Source: Chryseobacterium gleum (GTDB taxonomy: Bacteria > Bacteroidota > Bacteroidia > Flavobacteriales_D > Crocinitomicaceae). Taken from it: DNA of 34,508 bases. Position 1 is the stretch's first letter. The number at the start of each line of letters is the position of its first letter. The stretch is from assembly GCA_943326315.2 (NCBI GenBank), contig CALPSU020000003.1:1-34508 (forward strand). Reading direction: 5' to 3'. The notes under the pieces were generated by a model. The model ran no database searches. It was given only the letters and a program-made list of their open reading frames with translations, and was not told the DNA's origin. Positions 25,534 to 33,283 of the stretch are shown piece after piece. The translations under genes and the position numbers were made by a program.

Positions 25534-26962
25534 CTTGTAATATAAATTTCGCAATTGATTCAATGTGTCCAGTGTGAGGGAATTGATCAACTAATGATAA
25601 TTTATCTAATTTATATCCTGCTTTTAGTAATGTTTCTGTATCTCTGGCTTGTGTTGAAGGATTACAAGAAATATAAACAATATTTTTAGCTCCTAAATCG
25701 ATTACTTTAAGTAAAGTTTTCGGAGCAATTCCTGCTCTAGGAGGATCCAAGATTATAGTACCTATTTTCCCTTGATAATCTGGAAATTCTTTTAAAAATT
25801 TACCCACATCTGCAGCATGGAAATCGATGTTAGAAATATTGTTTCTTTTTGCATTTTTACGAGCATCTAGAATTGCTTCTTCCACAATATCAACACCTAT
25901 AATTTTAACGTCACTTTTTCTAGTTGTCAATATTTGACCGATTGTACCAGTTCCGCAAAAAAGATCCATGACAACTTCACTGGAATTAAGTTCTCCTTCG
26001 AAAACATAATCTAAAGCTTTGTTATAGAGTCTTTCAGCACATTTTGGATTTGTTTGAAAAAAACTTTCCATGCTTATTTCAAATGAAAGTCCTACAATTT
26101 TTTCAATGACTTTATCTTCTCCATAAAGTAAACGAATAGAACCATTTTCTATTTTTGCTCTGTCTGCAACATTATCATTAATTGTATGTTGAAATCCAGC
26201 TAATCTTTTACCTAATTTCGATTGTAAAAATTGCGAAAAAGATTCTACATCAAATTTTTCAACGTCTTCAGAAGAAGTTACTAAATTCAGTAATAATTGA
26301 TCTTGAAAAAAAGATTTACGAACAACAATATGTCTAAAAAAACCAGTTTTCTTTGGTGGATGCCATGCTGGTAAATTAGTATCTTTTAAATAATTTCTAA
26401 TATCTACTAAAATTGTTTCCCATTGATCATCAAATAACCCACTTGGTTTATTTAAACTTTCAACTTTCCACCAAGTACCTCTGCGTTTAAAACCTAGAGC
26501 AAAAGATTCGTCGATTTCTTCTCCTGTTGAAGGAACATGTTCTATACAAGAGAAACTATATTCCATTTTATTTCGGTAATAAAAATGATCTGGAGAAGAT
26601 ATAAATTCATCAAAAATTGAATCAATATCTTTTACATTTCCAATTCTTTTAAACAATTCTAATGTTGTTTCCTTTTTAGCTTGTTCTTGTAGGTGAATTG
26701 GTACATAAATATATGGGCCACCTGATATTTCCTGAAAATTTGAGATAACTTCTAATTCTGATCTATCAATTATATCTATTAGTTTTGCTTCTGCAAACTT
26801 TTTTTTCTTTTTTTCTATTCTAGCTCTTATTTTTTGTCCTGGAAATGAATTATCTACAAAAACTACATAAAAACCATCATCTGTAGGTACTTTAGCAATC
26901 CCTCTTCCTCCAAAGGAATAATCTGTAATAGTTAATTCGACAACTTCTCCTCTATGAAACAC
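25505..26962 (-). CDS. rlmD: 23S rRNA (uracil-C5)-methyltransferase RlmD/RumA-like, without iron-sulfur cysteines
   Basis: This 485-residue enzyme has an N-terminal TRAM RNA-binding domain (about 1-63: RGEVVELTITDYSFGGRGIAK) and a C-terminal SAM methyltransferase domain. Marks are FFQTNPKCAERL (301-312), DLFCGTGTIG (333-342), LDPPRAG (405-411), the catalytic C433 in YISCNPSTQARD, and VDQFPHTGHIE. The family makes m5U in 23S rRNA or tRNA. The 4Fe-4S site normally C-x5-C-G-G-C reads S74-x5-S80-G-G-P83, so the cluster is missing. The start is GTG at 26960-26962; no in-frame ATG is near. The exact target base is uncertain because RlmD, RlmC and TrmA-type proteins are alike. It lies 23 bases after the Rrf2 regulator gene. 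Confidence 0.85.
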   Translation of the reverse strand: MFHRGEVVELTITDYSFGGRGIAKVPTDDGFYVVFVDNSFPGQKIRARIEKKKKKFAEAKLIDIIDRSELEVISNFQEISGGPYIYVPIHLQEQAKKETTLELFKRIGNVKDIDSIFDEFISSPDHFYYRNKMEYSFSCIEHVPSTGEEIDESFALGFKRRGTWWKVESLNKPSGLFDDQWETILVDIRNYLKDTNLPAWHPPKKTGFFRHIVVRKSFFQDQLLLNLVTSSEDVEKFDVESFSQFLQSKLGKRLAGFQHTINDNVADRAKIENGSIRLLYGEDKVIEKIVGLSFEISMESFFQTNPKCAERLYNKALDYVFEGELNSSEVVMDLFCGTGTIGQILTTRKSDVKIIGVDIVEEAILDARKNAKRNNISNIDFHAADVGKFLKEFPDYQGKIGTIILDPPRAGIAPKTLLKVIDLGAKNIVYISCNPSTQARDTETLLKAGYKLDKLSLVDQFPHTGHIESIAKFILQDSRPIDTIQ

Positions 26963-26985
26963 GTACTTATAATTAATGATTGATA

Positions 26986-27405
26986 TTATTTTTCTCGATC
27001 TATGATGTGTTGAATTGTTTTATTTTCTAAAATATTCAACGTTTCATCTCGCACTTCTTCCATCACAAAACGAAGACCACATGCATTTTCATCTGGACAT
27101 TCATCGCATATTTCATAATAATTTTTACTTGCACAAGGAAGTAAAGCAATTGGACCATTAAATAGACGAATTATAGTAGAAAGTTGAATTTCTGAAGGTT
27201 TTTTTCTAACAAAATAGCCACCACCTTTTCCCATTTTAGAACCTAAAACCCCATTTTTTTTCAATTCTAAAAGTATTGTTTCTAAAAATTTTCTCGGAAT
27301 ATTAGCTTCTTTAGCAACCTCAATAATTAAAGTTGGTTTTGTAGGGTCTTGCTTACATAAATAAGTAAGTGCATGAATAGCATATTTTGTTTTTTTAGAA
27401 AGCAT
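26986..27405 (-). CDS. Rrf2 family transcriptional regulator
   Basis: This 139-residue winged-helix regulator begins MLSKKTKYAIHALTYLCKQD, the classic Rrf2 opening. The recognition helix is EANIPRKFLETILLELKKNGVL, and the wing GSKMGKGGGYFVRKKP. The effector loop has C91, C100, C103 and C108 in LPCASKNYYEICDECPDENAC. Four cysteines suggest possible metal or iron-sulfur sensing, but the spacing is not that of IscR (Cys-x5-Cys-x5-Cys), and many members of this subgroup are not shown to bind a cluster. Family roles include iron-sulfur, nitric oxide or cysteine control. It lies 30 bases after lpxA and before rlmD in the same direction; targets are unknown. Confidence 0.9.
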   Translation of the reverse strand: MLSKKTKYAIHALTYLCKQDPTKPTLIIEVAKEANIPRKFLETILLELKKNGVLGSKMGKGGGYFVRKKPSEIQLSTIIRLFNGPIALLPCASKNYYEICDECPDENACGLRFVMEEVRDETLNILENKTIQHIIDREK

Positions 27406-27435
27406 AATTCAAATCTTGTAAATAGGTATTAATAT

Positions 27436-28212
27436 TTAATTTAAGCCTCTAATAATTCCTTTATCTGAATTATTTATAAATTCTAAAATTTCACCTCTTA
27501 ACTTAGTTTCAGGAAGGGTTTCTAAAATAGCAGCTATTCCTTTAGATACGTTATTGTTTTGAACATAAAGAATTCTATAAATATCTTCAATTTCACGAAC
27601 TTGTTCATCAATAAAACCTCTTCTTCGAATTCCAACCGAATTTACACCTGCATAAGTAAGTGGTTCTCTTGCTGCTTTAATATAAGGAGGTACATCTTTT
27701 CTTACTAAAGATGCTCCACCAATAAATGCATGAGCTCCAATATGAACAAATTGTTGAGCAACAACTGTACCTTCTAAAATTGCATAATCATCTATAGTAA
27801 CATGACCTGAAATTCCAACATAACTAGCAAGAATAACATTGTTTCCTATTAAGCAGTCATGAGCTATGTGTACATAGGTCATTAATAGACAGTTGTTTCC
27901 AATTTTAGTTGTAAGTCGATCTTTTGTACCTCTATGAATAGTTACACATTCTCTGATCGTAGTGTTATTTCCAATCTCAACAGTAGTATATTCTCCATCA
28001 AATTTTAAATCTTGAGGGATTACACCTATAACAGCGCCAGGGAAAATTTCACAACCTTCGCCTATTCTTGTTCCTGGATAAATAGAAACATTTGAATGTA
28101 TTTTAGTACCTGAACCAATCACAACATCATCATGAATAGTTGTAAAAGGACCGATAAAAACGTCCAATCCAATCGTTGCCTTTTCGGATATACTAGCTAA
28201 GTTGCTTATCAT
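27436..28212 (-). CDS. lpxA: UDP-N-acetylglucosamine acyltransferase
   Basis: This 258-residue enzyme performs the first step of lipid A synthesis, moving a 3-hydroxyacyl chain from ACP to UDP-GlcNAc. The first 190 residues are a left-handed parallel beta-helix of hexapeptide repeats. The catalytic His is H118 in TYVHIAHDC (E. coli H125), and TIHRGTKDRLTTKIG is the usual acceptor loop. The C-terminal helical domain starts around NSVGIRRRGF (191-200). Its ATG at 28210-28212 overlaps the end of lpxC-fabZ by 20 bases, so translation is coupled. The order lpxD-lpxC/fabZ-lpxA is the normal Bacteroidota arrangement. Confidence 0.95.
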   Translation of the reverse strand: MISNLASISEKATIGLDVFIGPFTTIHDDVVIGSGTKIHSNVSIYPGTRIGEGCEIFPGAVIGVIPQDLKFDGEYTTVEIGNNTTIRECVTIHRGTKDRLTTKIGNNCLLMTYVHIAHDCLIGNNVILASYVGISGHVTIDDYAILEGTVVAQQFVHIGAHAFIGGASLVRKDVPPYIKAAREPLTYAGVNSVGIRRRGFIDEQVREIEDIYRILYVQNNNVSKGIAAILETLPETKLRGEILEFINNSDKGIIRGLN

Positions 28213-29617
28213 ATGTTTCTACTTTATCTTTCACAACTTGCGCAAGCATTTCAGCTTCCATTACAATTTGTCCATTTACGTATGCTTTTCCACCCATTTC
28301 AACTAAACCTCTTCTAATAGGAGAAAGCAAAAATAATTCAAAAACTAATGTGTCACCAGGAACTACTTTAGATTTAAATTTTACTTTATCTATTTTCATG
28401 AAGTAAGTTGAATATAAATGTGGATTTTCAATTTTACTTAATGCAAATATACCACCAACCTGAGCCATTGCTTCAATTTGTAATACACCTGGGAAAACCG
28501 GGTTTCCAGGAAAGTGTCCAGTGAAAATAGGTTCATTCATGGTGATGTTTTTAACACCAATAATTGAATCTTCACTTATAGACATAACTTTATCAACCAT
28601 TAAGAATGGATACCTATGCGGTAGCATTCTTTCAATATCATTAATGTTATATAAAGGCTCTACGGTTAAATCAAAGAAACGCGCAATTTTTCCTTTAGAT
28701 TTAAAATGGTCTTTAATTATTTTAGCAAATTTCACATTTCCGGAATGACCAGGTCTTGCACCAAGAATATGTGCTCTTATTGGTTTTCCAATTAATGCTA
28801 AATCACCAATTATATCTAGTAATTTATGACGTGCAGGTTCGTTTTCAAATTGTAATTTAGTTGTATTTAGAACACCGATACCATCTAATTTAATTTTTAA
28901 CTCTTCTTTCCCTAATAATTTTGCTAAATCATCAAGTTCTTCTTGCTTTACATCTGTTCTTTCAACTAAAACTATTGCATTATCTAAGTTTCCACCTTTT
29001 ATAAGGTTGTTTTTAGCTAAAAACTCTAATTCTCTCAGAAAAACAAATGTTCTGCACTTTGAAATTTCTTTTTTAAAGTCTGTTATAGCATATATTCCAG
29101 CATGTTGCGTTCCTAGTACTGGAGAATTATAATCTACCATTACCGTAACTCGATATCCAGGATCTGGAATAGCTAAAAATTCAGTTCCTTTTTCTAAATC
29201 TTCGAATTTTAAAATTTCATCTAATTCTAGATATACTCTATCAGCATCTTGATCTTCGTATCCAACTTCTTCAAATGCATTAACAAATAATAATGAGCTA
29301 CCATCCATAATAGGGATTTCAGGGCCATCAATTTTTATCAAAGCATTATCAATTTGCATTCCATATAAAGCTGCAAGTACATGTTCAGTTGTATATACAC
29401 GAGCGCCTTTTGATTCTAATGTTGTACCACGATCAGTAGCAACAACTAAATCAACATCAGCATTAATAATTGGTTGGCCTTCTAAGTCTATTCTTTGAAA
29501 TTTATAACCATGATTAGAAGGAGCAGGACAAATTTCAATATTTACCAATTCTCCTGTGTGAAGTCCAATTCCTTTTAATAAAACTGACTCTTTTAAAGTG
29601 CGTTGCTTTTCAGCCAT
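28193..29617 (-). CDS. lpxC-fabZ: Bifunctional UDP-3-O-acyl-GlcNAc deacetylase / 3-hydroxyacyl-ACP dehydratase
   Basis: This 474-residue fusion combines LpxC (about 1-310) with FabZ (about 325-470). LpxC is the committed, zinc-dependent step of lipid A synthesis. Its ligands H79 (TTEHV), H264 and D268 (PARHKLLDIIGD) are present, as is the catalytic-support H291 in RPGHSGN. FabZ dehydrates 3-hydroxyacyl-ACP; it has MLPHRYPFLMVDKV (331-344), H368 in FTGHFPGNPVFPG and E382 in QIEAMAQ. Both halves look fully active. The fusion is a known feature of Bacteroidota and Chlorobi; it ties fatty-acid elongation and lipid A synthesis, which share 3-hydroxyacyl-ACP, in one chain. Confidence 0.97.
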   Translation of the reverse strand: MAEKQRTLKESVLLKGIGLHTGELVNIEICPAPSNHGYKFQRIDLEGQPIINADVDLVVATDRGTTLESKGARVYTTEHVLAALYGMQIDNALIKIDGPEIPIMDGSSLLFVNAFEEVGYEDQDADRVYLELDEILKFEDLEKGTEFLAIPDPGYRVTVMVDYNSPVLGTQHAGIYAITDFKKEISKCRTFVFLRELEFLAKNNLIKGGNLDNAIVLVERTDVKQEELDDLAKLLGKEELKIKLDGIGVLNTTKLQFENEPARHKLLDIIGDLALIGKPIRAHILGARPGHSGNVKFAKIIKDHFKSKGKIARFFDLTVEPLYNINDIERMLPHRYPFLMVDKVMSISEDSIIGVKNITMNEPIFTGHFPGNPVFPGVLQIEAMAQVGGIFALSKIENPHLYSTYFMKIDKVKFKSKVVPGDTLVFELFLLSPIRRGLVEMGGKAYVNGQIVMEAEMLAQVVKDKVETYDKQLS

Positions 29618-29621
29618 TTCT

Positions 29622-30662
29622 TTATGCTTTAGTTAATTCTTTTAATTTATTTTCTAAATCTTGAAGTCTTTTCAAAATTTGCGGTAGTTTTCTAAAACCA
29701 AAATATGATTTTTTAAAATCCTCTAAAGAAATACCAGGTGACCCCATTAATGTATCTGCTTTTCGAACTGTATTTGGAATACCAGATTGAGCAACAATTT
29801 TTGTTCCATCCGCAATATGGATGTGACCACTAATTCCAGCTTGCCCACCAATCATAACATTTTCACCAATTTTAGTAGATCCTGCAACTCCAACTTGTGA
29901 CGCCATTACAGTATTTCTTCCTATTTCTACATTGTGCGCTACTTGTATTAGATTGTCTAATTTCACACCTTTGCGAATAACTGTTGAACCCATTGTAGCT
30001 CTATCGATTGTGCAATTTGATCCAATTTCAACATCGTCTTCAATCAACACATTTCCAATTTGAGGAATTTTTTGAAATTCTCCATTTTCATTTGGTGCAA
30101 ATCCAAACCCATCTGCACCTATAATAGTACCAGCATGAATTATACAATTATTTCCTAAAATACAATCAAAATAAACGGTTGAACCTGGGTGTAAAATACA
30201 ATTATCACCAATTTTAACATTTTCTCCTATATAAACATTAGGGTAAATAGTTACATTATTTCCAATTTTTGCGTTATCACTTATGTAACTAAAGGCTCCC
30301 AAATATAGATCTGACCCTATGATTGCTGAATCAGAAATGAAAGATGGTGATTCAATTTTTGGTTCTTTTTTTCGCATTTGATCATAAAATTCAAGCAGTT
30401 TAGCGAAGCAAGAATATGCATCATCAACCTTAATAAGTGTTAAGGTTGATGGTATTTCCTTAATAGGCACGAAAGTTTTATTTACGATACAAATAGATGC
30501 ACCGGTTGAGTATATGTATTCTTCGTATTTCGGGTTAGATAAAAATGAAAGCGTTCCGATTGAACCTTCCTCAATTTTAGACAATCCTTTTACGGTAACA
30601 TCTATATTTCCAAAGACTTCACCGTTTAAAATACCTGCTATTTGTTCTGCTGAAAATTCCAT
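29622..30662 (-). CDS. lpxD: UDP-3-O-acylglucosamine N-acyltransferase
   Basis: This 346-residue enzyme adds the second 3-hydroxyacyl chain in lipid A synthesis. It has the N-terminal uridine-binding domain (about 1-100; [15 protein letters not shown] at 36-50). A long left-handed beta-helix of hexapeptides (about 105-320) contains [15 protein letters not shown] and the catalytic H243 in [13 protein letters not shown]-terminal helix [23 protein letters not shown] ends it. Length and residues are typical. It is four bases upstream of lpxC-fabZ. A TATTTTTG element lies just before its ATG, so an internal promoter giving a leaderless transcript is possible but weakly supported. Confidence 0.95.
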   Translation of the reverse strand: MEFSAEQIAGILNGEVFGNIDVTVKGLSKIEEGSIGTLSFLSNPKYEEYIYSTGASICIVNKTFVPIKEIPSTLTLIKVDDAYSCFAKLLEFYDQMRKKEPKIESPSFISDSAIIGSDLYLGAFSYISDNAKIGNNVTIYPNVYIGENVKIGDNCILHPGSTVYFDCILGNNCIIHAGTIIGADGFGFAPNENGEFQKIPQIGNVLIEDDVEIGSNCTIDRATMGSTVIRKGVKLDNLIQVAHNVEIGRNTVMASQVGVAGSTKIGENVMIGGQAGISGHIHIADGTKIVAQSGIPNTVRKADTLMGSPGISLEDFKKSYFGFRKLPQILKRLQDLENKLKELTKA

Positions 30663-30690
30663 CCTTCAAAAATATAAAAAACTAAACTCT

Positions 30691-30704
30691 AGTCTACAGA
30701 GACT
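30691..30704. repeat. Small inverted repeat AGTCT-ACAG-AGACT upstream of lpxD
   Basis: AGTCT (30691-30695) and AGACT (30700-30704) flank ACAG in the 76-base gap between the membrane-anchored unknown gene and lpxD. The sequence resembles the AGTCTA-type repeats at 25447-25533 and 31477-31530. The function is unknown. Confidence 0.3.
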
Positions 30705-30738
30705 GAATTAGAATTATTAACAATAGTTGTTTAGAAAG

Positions 30739-31440
30739 TTAAATACACTTGCTTTTGAAAGGAAGCGAGAAGTTTGTGATGTTTAATTTTGTTTTATACC
30801 AAATCACATCACAACCAATTTCTTGCTTTTTATCATTTGTAAATATTAAGTGATGTTCAGGTTTTGGAGATGCTGAAAGGTTTGATTTTGAGTAATCTAT
30901 CTTCCCAGATTTTTTTAAATATCTAAGGATTTCTTTAGAATTAATAAGCTTTAATTCTTCTTGTTGACAAGTAACATGTGCGCTTGAGTCAGGAAAAACT
31001 AAATCATCATCTTTAGGAAAGTATATTAGGTCTCCAAACCCTTTTTTGGTGTTTTGTGTTTTATTAGCATTTTTTTGAGAAAAATGAATTTCAGAAATAA
31101 AGCTCTCATCGGCTAAAGTGAAAAAGAATTTTAATTTACCTTTATTATTGATTTCTTTTTCAACAACATAAACTTTTGGATTTCCTTCTTTTTTACTTTC
31201 TTCAAAAAGAACTTCACCATCGTTTAAAATTAAAGTTAGATCTGTTTTTGTTAGTCCGAATTTTTTCATTTGTAAAGCTTCAGTTTCAGGTAAAACTAGA
31301 ATTCTTTCTAAGATACTATTTTTAACTCTGTTACCTGGAAGCCAACTACAACCTCTGTTTTGGAAAAAGAAAACGACGAAAACAAGTCCGACGCCAAAAC
31401 CAATTCCATAATATTTTAATCTACGAAAAATTGAGTCCAT
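30739..31440 (-). CDS. Membrane-anchored conserved protein (possibly DUF4258-related)
   Basis: This 233-residue protein has one N-terminal membrane helix (about 10-26) preceded by RRLKYYGIGFG and followed by NRGCSWLPGNRVKNSIL, an opening I recall in Bacteroidota proteins annotated with a DUF4258 domain. The segment VLPETEALQMKKFGLTKTDL and then ILNDGEVLFEESKKEGNPKVYVVE fits that reading loosely. A second half (about 135-233) adds a hydrophilic domain without recognised motif. It is probably an inner-membrane protein with a periplasmic tail. It is the first gene of the run into lpxD, behind a good -7 promoter element, but a role in lipid A synthesis is not implied by its sequence. Confidence 0.6.
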   Translation of the reverse strand: MDSIFRRLKYYGIGFGVGLVFVVFFFQNRGCSWLPGNRVKNSILERILVLPETEALQMKKFGLTKTDLTLILNDGEVLFEESKKEGNPKVYVVEKEINNKGKLKFFFTLADESFISEIHFSQKNANKTQNTKKGFGDLIYFPKDDDLVFPDSSAHVTCQQEELKLINSKEILRYLKKSGKIDYSKSNLSASPKPEHHLIFTNDKKQEIGCDVIWYKTKLNITNFSLPFKSKCI

Positions 31441-31459
31441 TTATTGTTTTTTTAAGGTG

Positions 31460-31467
31460 CAAAGATA
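31460..31467 (-). promoter_or_regulatory. -7 promoter element before the run leading into lpxD
   Basis: TATCTTTGC on the minus strand (core 31460-31467) is an exact TAnnTTTG-C match, 19 bases before the ATG at 31438-31440. No perfect TTG lies at the usual distance. It probably drives the unknown gene and perhaps lpxD onward. Confidence 0.45.
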
Positions 31468-31552
31468 CCTTATTTTTTAGACATTAATGAGACATTTTTT
31501 AATTACGCATTAGATTTTTAGACTTTAATAATTTTAGCTAAAATTTAGGCAT

Positions 31553-31580
31553 AAAAAAAAGGTTGCAGTAACAACCTTTT
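31553..31580 (-). terminator. Intrinsic terminator of trxA
   Basis: On the minus strand AAAAGGTTG-TTACTG-CAACCTTTTTTTT forms a 9-bp stem followed by a T-run, 19 bases after the trxA stop. Classic Rho-independent form. Confidence 0.88.
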
Positions 31581-31599
31581 AGTTTAATATATGATTTTA

Positions 31600-31920
31600 T
31601 TAGTTCAATATTGCATCTAATTTAGAAGCTAATTGTGCTTTTGGAACTGCTCCAACTGACTTGTCAGCTACTTCACCACCTTTAATAAAAAGGATTGTTG
31701 GAATATTTCTAACTCCAAATTTTGCAGAAATACCAGGATTCTCATCTACGTTAACTTTTCCAACTAATGCTCTACCTTCGTATTCAGTATATAATTCGTC
31801 AACAACTGGTCCAACCATACGACATGGTCCACACCATTCTGCCCAAAAATCAACTAATACTGGAATTTTAGAATTTAACACTAATTCTTCGAAGTTTGCG
31901 TCTGTAATTTCAACTGCCAT
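31600..31920 (-). CDS. trxA: Thioredoxin
   Basis: This 106-residue protein is a standard small cytosolic thioredoxin that reduces protein disulfides. The redox motif WCGPC is at 29-33 within VDFWAEWCGPCRM, D24 is the buried Asp, and the cis-proline is in VRNIPTILFIKGG. The C-terminal helix has KAQLASKLDAIL. Length and motifs are normal. It is monocistronic: a terminator follows and a 117-base gap with two palindromes separates it from the next upstream gene. No signal peptide, so not a periplasmic version. Confidence 0.97.
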   Translation of the reverse strand: MAVEITDANFEELVLNSKIPVLVDFWAEWCGPCRMVGPVVDELYTEYEGRALVGKVNVDENPGISAKFGVRNIPTILFIKGGEVADKSVGAVPKAQLASKLDAILN

Positions 31921-32020
31921 AATTTCTATTTTTTTATAAAGTGATATTTATTTGAATTTTATTTTGTAAAAATAATTCTTGTTTACGTAACAATCAATTA
32001 TTTTGCCAATTTAAATATAC

Positions 32021-32033
32021 TGTCAAATTGACA
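32021..32033. promoter_or_regulatory. Palindrome TGTCAAATTGACA upstream of trxA
   Basis: A 6-bp perfect inverted repeat with a one-base centre, four bases from the stop of the upstream gene and 100 bases before the trxA start. A second near-palindrome, TTGTTTACGTAACAA, lies at about 31979-31993. Both could be operators for trxA, but no regulator is known here. Confidence 0.3.
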
Positions 32034-32037
32034 AAAA

Positions 32038-32436
32038 CTAGTTCTCTATAGAAAATCGTTTCATAGTTTTTTGATTTTCAGTTCTTAATTGGTAGAAGTA
32101 AGTTCCGTTGGGTATCGTTTTTGTGTCGAATCGGATAATATTTCCGCCTTCGTTTACTTCTTTTTCTTGAATATTTAAATAGGTTGACAAGTCATCGTTT
32201 AATAATTCAAGAATTATTTCTCTCTTCCTGTTGGTTGTGAAATAAAATTCAACTTCTCCTTTAGCAGGATGAGTTTCAAGGCCATATAAAACACAATAAT
32301 CTTCAATTGGTACAGCACCTTTTCCGAGGTATTTCAATAATTTCTTATACGCTATAACAAGAATTAAAACTGCTAACGAAGTGTAGAGAACGCCAAGTGC
32401 TACTTTTCCAAATGTAAATCCCATTAAAACTATCAT
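32038..32436 (-). CDS. Small membrane protein with T9SS-tail-like beta domain
   Basis: This 132-residue protein has one N-terminal membrane helix (about 10-29) with no cleavage site and a basic stretch YKKLLKYLGK after it. The remaining 90 residues look like a small Ig-like beta sandwich: EVEFYFTTNRKREIILELLN, then IIRFDTKTIPNGTYFYQLRTENQKTMKRFSI. The last part strongly resembles the type IX secretion C-terminal sorting domain (pattern NGTYFYQL-T-NQK), yet here it is on a membrane anchor, so it is not a normal secreted cargo. Its ATG overlaps the DUF493 stop (ATGA). I know no function. Confidence 0.65.
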   Translation of the reverse strand: MIVLMGFTFGKVALGVLYTSLAVLILVIAYKKLLKYLGKGAVPIEDYCVLYGLETHPAKGEVEFYFTTNRKREIILELLNDDLSTYLNIQEKEVNEGGNIIRFDTKTIPNGTYFYQLRTENQKTMKRFSIEN

Positions 32437-32699
32437 AAAGCCATTAGTCCTTTAATTTTTGTTGCTTCTATATATATATTAATGATAGAATTTACATCTA
32501 ACATTAATTCTTTCGTTGTAATACTTATGAATTTACCTGAACTTGATTCGTGCATAGTAATTTCGCTTGAGGAGTTAAATAGTTCCATTGTCAACGCAAT
32601 GTTTTCAGAAGTGTTTGGAACGATGAATTTGAACATGTATACGTTTGGCCATTCTTCTAATTCCAATTGATTACGAAGATTTAAATAAGGATCATTCAT
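32433..32699 (-). CDS. DUF493 family protein
   Basis: The 88-residue product starts at ATG 32697-32699, overlapping the upstream stop as ATGA. A longer frame from GTG 32718-32720 adds seven residues but is less likely. It matches DUF493 (YbeD-like, ferredoxin-like/ACT-type fold) with the segments QLELEEWPNVYMFKFIVPN, ALTMELFNSSSEITMHESSSGKFISITTKE and the ending YIEATKIKGLMAL. Such proteins are small cytosolic regulators or binders of unknown ligand. It is the third gene of the coupled TerC operon. Confidence 0.82.
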   Translation of the reverse strand: MNDPYLNLRNQLELEEWPNVYMFKFIVPNTSENIALTMELFNSSSEITMHESSSGKFISITTKELMLDVNSIINIYIEATKIKGLMAL

Positions 32700-33280
32700 T
32701 TTTTTATCAATTTTCGGCACAAAGATAGTCGTTTAGCTTCGTTGATTAACATTTCTGGTAAAATGTTTCTTTTTGTATTTAAATCTTCGAATAAAAAACC
32801 GCCTTTAGAATTGAATTCTAAAATTGATTTTAAAATATTCATTGGGTCAGGTTCAATTGATATTAATATATTTTGTTTATTTAAATCATCTAAAATGATC
32901 CATTTTTCAGAATAGGAGTAATGTATAAAAATTAGCTCCATACTATAAATAGATAGTTCAATAGCAGATTTCGAATTGGTTATAGCGTTTTTTATTTGAT
33001 TTTTGATTCGTTGGTAATAATTGAAGCTTTCTAAAATGTTTTCAGAAAAAGCGTAAGTGTTTTTTTGGATTTCTTCAATTTTATTTATTTCGTCTCCTTT
33101 AAAATGAATGAATGCATCATGCATTTGCATCATTTTTTTTTCTTTAGCTAGAAAAACTTTTTCGATTGGAGGTTTTGAAATGAAGAATTGTTTGTATTCA
33201 AAAAGCCGTTCTTCATATAAGTCAAGCAAATCATCCTCCTGATTATGAGGAAAGAATAGAAGAGCTTCTTTAACTGTCAT
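32696..33280 (-). CDS. Protein of unknown function in the TerC operon
   Basis: This 194-residue soluble protein begins MTVKEALLFFPHNQEDDLLD and is mostly helical and acidic/basic mixed, with ENILESFNYYQRIKNQIKNAI as a probable long helix. No signal peptide, membrane helix or enzyme motif is visible, and I recognise no family. It is three bases after the TerC gene, and its TGA overlaps the DUF493 ATG. That tight coupling suggests that it works with TerC, DUF493 or the small membrane protein. Confidence 0.7.
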   Translation of the reverse strand: MTVKEALLFFPHNQEDDLLDLYEERLFEYKQFFISKPPIEKVFLAKEKKMMQMHDAFIHFKGDEINKIEEIQKNTYAFSENILESFNYYQRIKNQIKNAITNSKSAIELSIYSMELIFIHYSYSEKWIILDDLNKQNILISIEPDPMNILKSILEFNSKGGFLFEDLNTKRNILPEMLINEAKRLSLCRKLIKK

Positions 33281-33283
33281 TTA

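Noticed and set aside
28193-29617. LpxC-FabZ fusion as a novel protein
   Set aside because: This fusion is well known in Bacteroidota and Chlorobi; it is useful as a taxonomic marker but not new.
31661-31939. 92-residue plus-strand open frame opposite trxA
   Set aside because: Fully antisense to thioredoxin with all its motifs; no support for a second product.
32700-32720. GTG start giving a 95-residue DUF493 protein
   Set aside because: The ATG at 32697-32699 forms a standard ATGA overlap with the upstream gene and begins where the family does.
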